From assembly GCA_963662155.1 (NCBI GenBank), contig OY759273.1:24820373-24884372 (forward strand): a stretch of DNA of 64,000 bases, written 5' to 3'. The position numbers and the translations under genes are program-made. The stretch is from Lamellibrachia columna (Eukaryota; Annelida; Polychaeta; Sabellida; Siboglinidae). Of this stretch, positions 53,301 through 62,300 are shown piece after piece; the first letter of the stretch is position 1, and each line of letters starts with the position of its first letter. Below the pieces are notes generated by a model. It had not been told where the DNA came from. It saw nothing but the letters and a program-made list of their open reading frames with translations, and ran no database searches.

Positions 53301-56300
53301 TCGCAAGATGGCGACACTTAAAGCGAGGTAAATATGCGATTTCAAGCATCGATAAAGATGATTAAATGTGTTTTTACGCACATGTTTAATTTTTTACATG
53401 TCACGTAGATCAGTATGCATCGTGCATGGTTACTAGACATATTATGTTTTAACGGCGACATTGGGGTAGGCCCTTAACTCGCTATCAGTGTCGCCATCTT
53501 GCGAATAAAAGGGGCAAAATGGCGCTCGGTGCAGGTTAAATATGCGATCCCGAGCTTCGAGCAGAGTGATTAAATGTGTTCAAACGCATAACGTATTTAA
53601 TAATTTACACGTTCCGTAATTGTGTATGCATTGTTCCCGGTTACTGCACACATTGAATGTTGATAACGTCGAAATCGAGGTGTGCCCAGATTCTAGACAA
53701 GTGCCCTACCATCTTTTATTTCATCTCCGTCATTCATCTTAAAAAATATTAAAAGATTAAAGATCAGAATAGAATAATCTTGTGTGGATATTATAAACAA
53801 CCAGGCGATCTTTTACTTTCTGATATAACCGTGAAAACGAGCACCTAGAGCCGCCAAACTTCTCATGTATCTATCACACATATACACATGTCAGGTGATC
53901 AATAAATCACACTTTGTAAAAACGCTAACAATGTACACAAGCTAAAAAGGTTTTTGTTCGTTACCGAGACCTCGCGACGTGTAGACGTCACTCGAATTCC
54001 GCACGATGGCGCCACAATAACTGCCATTAATTAATTAAATTTAGCATTAAATAATGGGTTAACTTGAGTACCATTTGTCTGATTTGGTTGCATGATTTGG
54101 TTGCATTATCATAATATATAGTGTTGAAATCCTGAAGTTCCATTTAATGGTTATTATGAAGGATCATTGACTGGTTGTACAGTCAGTTCTAGTGACGCCG
54201 CCATGCGGAATTCATGTGACGCTTATACATCGCGAGGTCTGGGTAACGTGCAAAAACTTCGTTTTTGTACATTTTTATCGTTATACCAAAGTAAGTGTGC
54301 TTTTTATCATATGACATGTGTAAATGTGTGGCAGTTATATGAGGAGACGTTTGGCAGCCCTAGGTGGTCTTTTTCATGGTTAGGTCAGAAATGAAAAGAA
54401 CGCCAGATATTATCGAACGTCTTACAAATTAGTATCCCAAGACCCCCAAGCCCAGGGACAATTTCGCCGCCATATTTACGGAAAACTGTAATTACGAATT
54501 GTGTAATTAAGTCTTTCAAGACAGTGGACCCTCAGGATATATTGCTATATAAGATGTGTTATTATGATTTAACATGCAATACAAGTCTCAGATGATTTAT
54601 TGGAACTTTGTTCTTTTGTTTTAGCGTCTTTCTATGGTGACAGTTACATGCGCCTGCCGTTAGAGGACGCCAGCAGTGAGACGGACATCAGCATCCACTT
54701 CCGAACCCACCGAGCTGAAGGCCTGCTGTTGCTAGCCGCTGGGAGTACAGATTTCTGCTCAGTCGAATTACAGTCAGGAACGCTGCGTGTGCGCATTGAT
54801 CTAGGTTCAGGCGAAGCAACTCTGGGTTCACCACCAGGGTTAACTTTTAATGACCAGCGATGGCACCATGTCCACATTGTGAGGTCAGAGGCATCTATCG
54901 AACTCGTCGTCGACGACATTTACACAACACAAGCCACAACGCCAGGACGGTTCTTTGAACTGAATATCTACAGTCTGTATCTAGGCGCGGTTATGGGCAG
55001 CCTTGCTAACAACATGTTCTTTGGCAACTTTGGGCGCTACCGCGGGTGTTTGAAGCAGTTATCTTTCAATTCAGTAGATCTGTTTGACGTTGCTAAAGAA
55101 TCCAGTGATGATGCTGAGGTTTATAGAGTTACATGGGGCTGCAGTGCAGAGTTTGGGGCAACATCTGATCAGCCAATCAGCTTCTTGCAGAACGATTCGG
55201 TGATCGTGTTCCCACGGTTGGGTACATCGATGCAAACGCGTATCACCTTTGACGTCAGAACGCGCTCCAGAAATGCGCTGCTCGTTTTTAACTCAGGTCG
55301 CCTACAGAGTTCGGATTTTCTCGCCACGGAAATCTTAGGTGGCTACGCGGTGTTGACAGTGAACAAAGGCAGTGGTGTCGTGAAGCTTAGGTCAAAGGGC
55401 ATGATTAATGACGGAATGTGGCACCAGGTGGAGATTGTCATTAGCCCGACAGCAGTGCGAATTTCTGTGGACGGTGAGCGTCGCGAGAAACGAACTAACT
55501 TCGGTGACAATCGCCAACTCAACCTCCACGCTGACCTCAACGTTGGTGGGGTCAACCTGTTGGACCGCCGTCTCGCTATAGACACCGGTCTCGGCTCGCT
55601 TTCGGGCACAAACGCAGCCGCAGCATCACTTATTGGTTGTCTGCAAAATTTTAAAGTGAACGGGAAGTTATATGGCTTCCAGGAAGCGTTGTTGACACAC
55701 GCCCTCCAGCCTGAGTGTCTCTGGAGTTTTGCCTGCATAAGCAACCCATGCATAGACGGAGCCATATGCATCGAGGAAGGGTTCTACCACTATCGGTGCA
55801 TGTGTCCGGAGAAGAATTGTTTCCGCACGGGTAGCGACGACCCTACGAGTCCTGTCCAGGATATAGTACACGTTCAAGACGTGAACGTGCGAGAGGGAGG
55901 GCGCACGCTAGTCACACAGAGCAACATTAACTTGTTAATTGATTTTGCCGAATACGGAATACGAAAATCGGCGATCTTATTCACCGTGGTTAATCCACCG
56001 CAGCATGGTGTAGTCCAGGTGAATATTGTACAAAGGGATGACTATGACGCTGTCTTCACCATGCTAGATCTGACTGGTGGAAAAGTCAGCTACGTCAACG
56101 ATGGTTCTGAGGCAACTTCAGACAGCTTTGGAATTGAGCTTCAGTTCACTGGTGTTGATGAGAGTGTACCGGCAGCATTCAAGAAGACCTACGGCTTCAC
56201 ACTGCACATACAGATCACTGCGTGGAACGACAAGCCAGTGATAGAGCTCCTCAAAAACAACGAGCTGAAGCTGGTCATCAACACATTTGTGCCGATCACA

Positions 56301-59300
56301 CGCGACATCGTCAACACTATCGACACTGACGACCTACCTCGTGAGCTCGAATACTCGGTGCAGTATCAGCCGGGTTTTGATATCGGATACTTTGAGATAA
56401 CGACTAGTTTGGGTGTGCGAGCACGCATCACGTCTTTCACGCAACAGGATGTGAATGCGGGGAAAGTGCGCTACATCCACCGTGGACCCAGCAAGCAGCA
56501 AGTCCGCCTGCAAGTGTCAGATGGCAAGGACATCAGCGATCCACAGGTAATGATCGTAATCGCGGCGCCACTCCAGTTGAGAGCTGTTGAAAACAGCGGG
56601 CTGGAAATGCCGGCGACGGCAGCCATGCTGATCAGGCCAGCTAACCTCACCTTTGCGACCAATGCACCGAATCAACAGTTTGATATACGTTACGAGATCA
56701 CCGAACCACCCTACTTTGGCAACGTGCAACGAAAGCAATACACTGATGACACATGGGTTACCGTGGCAACGTTTTCACAACAACACATCGAGAAAGACCG
56801 CGTGCGTTATGTACACTCGAACCCATCAGCTCTCAACATCAACCAGGATTACTTCAAGTTCAAGGTTAGTGCTATGAGCATGACCACACGCGACTTTGAG
56901 TTCATCATCACCATCCTAAAGACTGAGGTGTCGCTTAAGCGAAACATCAAACTGGTTTTGCATGGTGTCAAAGAACATGTAATTACTGACGAACAACTCG
57001 AAGCAATCAGCAGCATCCCTGGTCACGAACCGGACGATATCATTTATAGTATTATATCATCGCCAAGATGTGGACATCTGCTGCACCACAGTGACGGCCA
57101 GTCACGTCAACGACGACTTGCCGTCGGCACCAACTTCACACAGGCTGATATTAACTCTGGTCACATGCTCTATCGACTGCACAAGATGCTGTATTCGCCG
57201 ATGCAGGATCAGTTCCAGTTCCGTCTCTACATCCCCGGCAACTCCTCCAGAGTGCACGCCTTCGACATCAGTTACGAGCCGATCGACACGGACATCAAGT
57301 TCGTGAATAATGGTCTGATGGACGTACTTGAAGGCGATACGAAAGTCATCACACGTGAAGATCTCTACATGGAAACGGCGAACATAGGAGAGTTCCGTTT
57401 TACAGTCATCGATGGCCCCGCGAACGGAGTCATCCAGCTCATCGATCCCAACTCAGGCAGAATTATCAAGAACAACATAACGTCATTCAGAAACGATGAC
57501 ATTCGGCTGGGAAACATCCAGTATCATCACGACAACTCGGAAAATGCCGACGACCTGTTCAGCTTCACCGTCACGCCCATAATACACCATTCTGACCGAA
57601 TAGTGCAGGAGATATCCGAGTTCACAGGTTCTTTTGAAATCAAAATTATTTTACGCAACGATAACCCACCAAAACGGGTCGTCAAAAAGGTGTTTCATGT
57701 CGTTGCTAACAGAGGGCGTGTGATCACAACGGATGATATAAAGTATGAAGATCCAGATGTCGATTTCAACAGTTCGAAACTCCTTTACACACGACGTGCG
57801 GTACCAAATGGAGATTTTGTCAAAGCTGAAAACCACTCGCTTCCTGTGTATCAATTCTTGCAACAAGACTTGGCAGATGGTAAAATTTATTTCAAGCACA
57901 GTGGCCCTGCCTATGCCAAGACGGTCCTCTGGGTAACAGACGGACAGTTCTACTCGACTGGTCTTCTAGAAATCCAGGTGTCAGACCCATATGTGAAAAT
58001 CGTCAACAACACAGGATTAGCCGTGCTGAAAGGCGGCAACGTGAAAATCACACCTGTCAACCTAAGCATCGAATCGAACCTCGACGTGGAGGAGACCGAA
58101 ATCAAGTTCATCGTCACCGAGCAACCACGGTATGGGAAGATAAGAAAGAACGGACGGGAGAAGCATCGATTCACCGCACACGATCTAAAGACTGGCAGTG
58201 TCGTGTATGAACACGCCGGTGGCAACGACTTGCAGGACCAGTTCGAGTTTACAGCACGGGTTGGAAGCACAGAAATACACGGCATTGTTCGGCTGAAGGT
58301 ATTGCTTGAGAGCCATAAAGATCCACCAAAGATCGTCAATAACAAAGTGCTCGTGATCAACGAGAAAGAGCGCGTCACTCTTAGTTCCTCTGTGCTGAAG
58401 GTTGAACACGTCGAGACGCCGGACCGTGAGATCGTCTACACGATAACAACACTGCCTCAGTATGGCAGTCTGACACTGAGAGGTGGTCGGCTCCATCGCA
58501 GTGAGGCACTGCGGCGATTCACCCAGGATGATATTAACCGTGGCAAGTTGCAGTACAGACACAAGGAGATGGATCGCGAAACAGACATCTTCACCTTCGA
58601 CGTTACGAATGGCATCCTCACGCTGCATGATCTTGAGTTTGTAATGGAAATCGTCCCAAACATAATTCCACTGGCCGTCAGCGAGTTCTCCGTGGTCGAG
58701 GGCGAACGTAAACTGTTATCAGGCGACATAATCAAAGTGACGAACAAGCACTTCCACCGCAGCCTTCTCGACTACATCATTGTACGCGAACCTGCCAACG
58801 GCTGGATCGAGGACTCGCGCAAGCACTTCACGCCGATTCTCCAGTTCACACAAGACCTGATGAACGAAGGACTCGTCTACTATATCCACGATGGCAGCGA
58901 TACTCTGACTGATGAATTCTCCGTCATGGCCAAATCGGCGGCTATGAACAAACAAAGTAATCCACACACGGTGAAGATTGTCGTCATTCCAACAAACGAC
59001 CAGCCTCCACGCATTGTCGTGAATCGCAAGATGAACATCTGGGCAGGGTCGACGACAGCCATCACGAATGACTACCTGCAAGCCGTAGACCTCGACACGG
59101 GGCCCAGCCAGCTCGCGTATGTGATCAGTAACCCCAACAACGGGGTTTTGGCCCTGGTCAACAACCGCGCCCTCAACATAGTTAATTTCACACAGACCCA
59201 TATCGATAATGGCCAGGTGTTATTTGTTCACGAAGGTGAGTGCTTCAGAATACTTATTTTATGTGTTGCGTTTATATTTAGTTGTGAAGAACGCCTAAAA

Positions 59301-62300
59301 TAATGTGGTTTAGCGACCCTAGAGACAAGGAGGTTAAGAGAAGGTCAAATTGACAATATTGATAGAAATATTTTTATCTCACTTGAGAAAGATAGTAGAA
59401 CTAGAGGACAAGTGTAGATTGGATATCAGGAAGTACTCGTTCTCACCGACAACAATAAATGAATAGACCAAATTATCTACAGATTGTGTAACTCGGCGTG
59501 AAATTTTTTAAAAACGAGGTTGACACATCTCATTAGGGCGGGTTACACTTGGATGAACAAATGTTGGACTCTCCATAAGCCAATGGCTGCTTTGTCCACT
59601 TGTCATATGGGCCTTTGTCTTGGGTGGCAATCTTGTTAAATCATATTTTTACCAGCTGCCTTATGTTTCAGCTGTGTTGTTTCATACTAGTCTGTTTTGA
59701 CGGCACTTGAAAGTTCTTATTCAATAATATATGGAAGTAGTACTTCAGTACTAATAGGAAGTTATACTTCAGTAGCCAATATGATTTCAGAAAGAAACAT
59801 TCAACTGAACTTGCCACCCTAGAAATCATAGACATAATCATACAGGCACTGAACAAATCATTCGCTCCAGTAAATGTATAATTATATATATATATATATA
59901 TTGATTTGTCAAAAGCTTTTGGACACTATTGATCGTAAAATACTCAGATAAACTTAATTATTATGGCGTAAAAGGCACAGCACTTAATCTTTTTAAGAAT
60001 TATAAAATCGTAAACAATACGTACAGTTTAGAAACATTAAATCTGAAGAATTAGGTATTACCACTGGTGTTCTACAATGGTCAATATTAGGACTTATGTT
60101 GTTCATTATATGCATTAATGATCTAGTAATTGCCAGTGACCTTTTCAATTTCATAACTTATGCTGATGAAACGACCATACCCATATATTTGAATAATTTC
60201 AGACGATCCGGTAACTTAAATAGTAATGTAAACCAAGAACTAGTAAAGATAAGTGATTGGCTTAAAGTCAACAAACTCTCTAAATGTCAACAAAACTAAA
60301 GCTATCATTTTCCATATGCCACAAAAGAAAGTCGAAAAGCCTGGTTTGCAAATTAATGGAACAGTTATTGAATATGTAAATAACTTCAACTTGTTAGGTA
60401 TCACAATAAACAATCGCTTAAATTGGGACAGTCACATAAACAAAGTAGCTAACAACGTATCTAAAATTGGGACAGTCACATAAACAAAGTAGCTAACAAC
60501 GTATCTTAAATTGGGACAGTCACATAAACAAAGTAGCTAACAACGTATCTTAAATTGGGACAGTCACATAAACAAAGTAGCTAACAACGTATCTTAAATT
60601 GGGACAGTCACATAAACAAAGTAGCTAACAACGTATCTAAAATCACTGGAATTCAAAATAAACAAACATTTTTTACCACTGCATATTCTACCGACAATGC
60701 ACAACTCACTCATAACACCTTACATTCATTACGGTGTATTGGTATGGGGTTATCTAGCTCAACACATTTTAAAAGTTTTAAAAAAAGCAATTCGAATAAT
60801 CACGTCAAGCAAATAAAATGCACATACTGAACCTGTCTACAAAGAGCTTAAATTGTTGGAAGTCAATGGCATCTATAAACGTCAAGAACTTAAATTCTAT
60901 CATAAATAAATAATAAACAACTACCAGAATATTTTTTTATAATATGCCTTATACTCAAACTTCTGAAATACACCAGTATGACACCCGACAACAAAATTAC
61001 CTGTTTATATCCAGAATTAATCATGCGTTTGCAAATATATGTTTTAGATACAACATAACTAGAACTGGTAACAACAGTCCAGATAATATTACTGACAACG
61101 TTCTTACTCATACCCTAAATGGCGTTTCCATCTTCGTAAAACAATACTTTCTTAGTAATTATGCATACAACTGTGACATACCTAACTGCTATATTTGCCA
61201 ATATCATATATAGTCAGTCACACAGTGTACATTTATATCTTGTACATTGCTAATTATATATTTTACACGTCGATAAAGAGTTAATGACCCAAATTATTAT
61301 TAATAGTATTAGTATTTTTTCTTAATGTAAAAAAATTAAAATATTTATGGTTTTTAATATATCTACGTTGGCTCCCATGCTAGCGACATGTTACGTCTTA
61401 ATCGGAGTCTCCCTGACCATGTATTTTGTGTTATTACAATGTTTATTACAATATTGATTGAATCTTCGGTCAAAATAAACTGAGGCAGAGTTTTCTCTTA
61501 TCAAAGTCTTAATTACGTTGTTTTATCGGTGTGTGAGTTACGTTGTGTCTTATCAGTCTCCTTGCTACTGCAGGCATGAGTCACGGGGAATTCCAATTTC
61601 AAGTGAACGATGGCGTTAATTACGACCGGAGACGCACGTTCAGTGTGTCGGCGAAGCCGCTCCTGCTTACCATCAAGACGTACCGGCCCCTCGAGGTCTA
61701 CCCGGGTCTCATACAGCCGATTACGCGGGACATCATCGCCGTCGTGACGAACGACGCGAACCAGACGAACCCGATTACGTTTACTCTGCAGACAAAGCCG
61801 GCCTTAGGCACGCTCGTGACGTGGATCAACGGCACCGTGACGGAGATAACGAACTTCACCCAAGCCGATGTCGACAGCCGGCTGGTGGGCTACCACCACA
61901 ACAGTGTGCTCGATACGTGGATCGTCCAGGACTCGTTCATCTACGATGTCTCGACAGCCTTCGCTCGCAGCATCTCGTACAAGACGTTCGAGATCTCGAT
62001 CTCGTACGAGAACATCAACGACCTGAATAAGAAGCAGTTGATTGACGTCGGGAAGGTCGAGGTAGAGGAAGGTGGTCAGGTCGTTATACGCACGGGGCAG
62101 CTCGACACCAGCATGCTCATTAGTCGGCTCGCTGACAGCGGGCTTCATAATCCAAGCGTCAATTACGTCGTCAGTGAGCCGCCCAATCACGGCAAACTCG
62201 TCATCGACGGCGTTAACGCGACGAAAAACACGCGTTTCACGCAGAAGAACGTCGACGAAGGCCTTGTCGTGTACCACCACGATCACTCGGACTCGCTGTG

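Larger units (their letters stand above)
21207..54624 (+). other. CSPG4: Gene 2 intron 1 (33.4 kb)
   Basis: The donor is GTAAGT at 21207 and the acceptor ends at 54624. Recognised contents are listed separately. In the following stretches I see only AT-rich DNA with no supportable gene: 21213-22860, 22923-25811, 26310-28628, 30116-32321, 32394-34175, 34407-35385, 35511-36054, 37486-38285, 38401-38625, 39313-41216, 41485-43408, 43881-45640, 45906-47406, 48129-50157, 50551-53228 and 53707-53802. Open frames of 60-130 codons there lack domains and coding-like composition. Minor simple repeats include (CT)n at 26931-26959 and TGTCTGTGACT repeats at 49646-49680. Confidence 0.75.
59236..61573 (+). 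other. CSPG4: Gene 2 intron 2
   Basis: The donor is GTGAGT and the acceptor CTACTGCAG. It contains a dead LINE (59780-61270). Positions 59304-59779 and 61271-61560 are AT-rich, with no feature recognised. Confidence 0.8.

Noticed and set aside
54167..54394. 75-codon frame just upstream of gene 2 exon 2 as a possible first exon
   Set aside because: It lies in the arm of the foldback MITE and has no signal peptide or suitable donor.
58185..59201. Long minus-strand frames opposite the CSPG repeats (also 61804-62346 and 63015-63548)
   Set aside because: They are shadows of GC-rich sense coding sequence and show no domains of their own.
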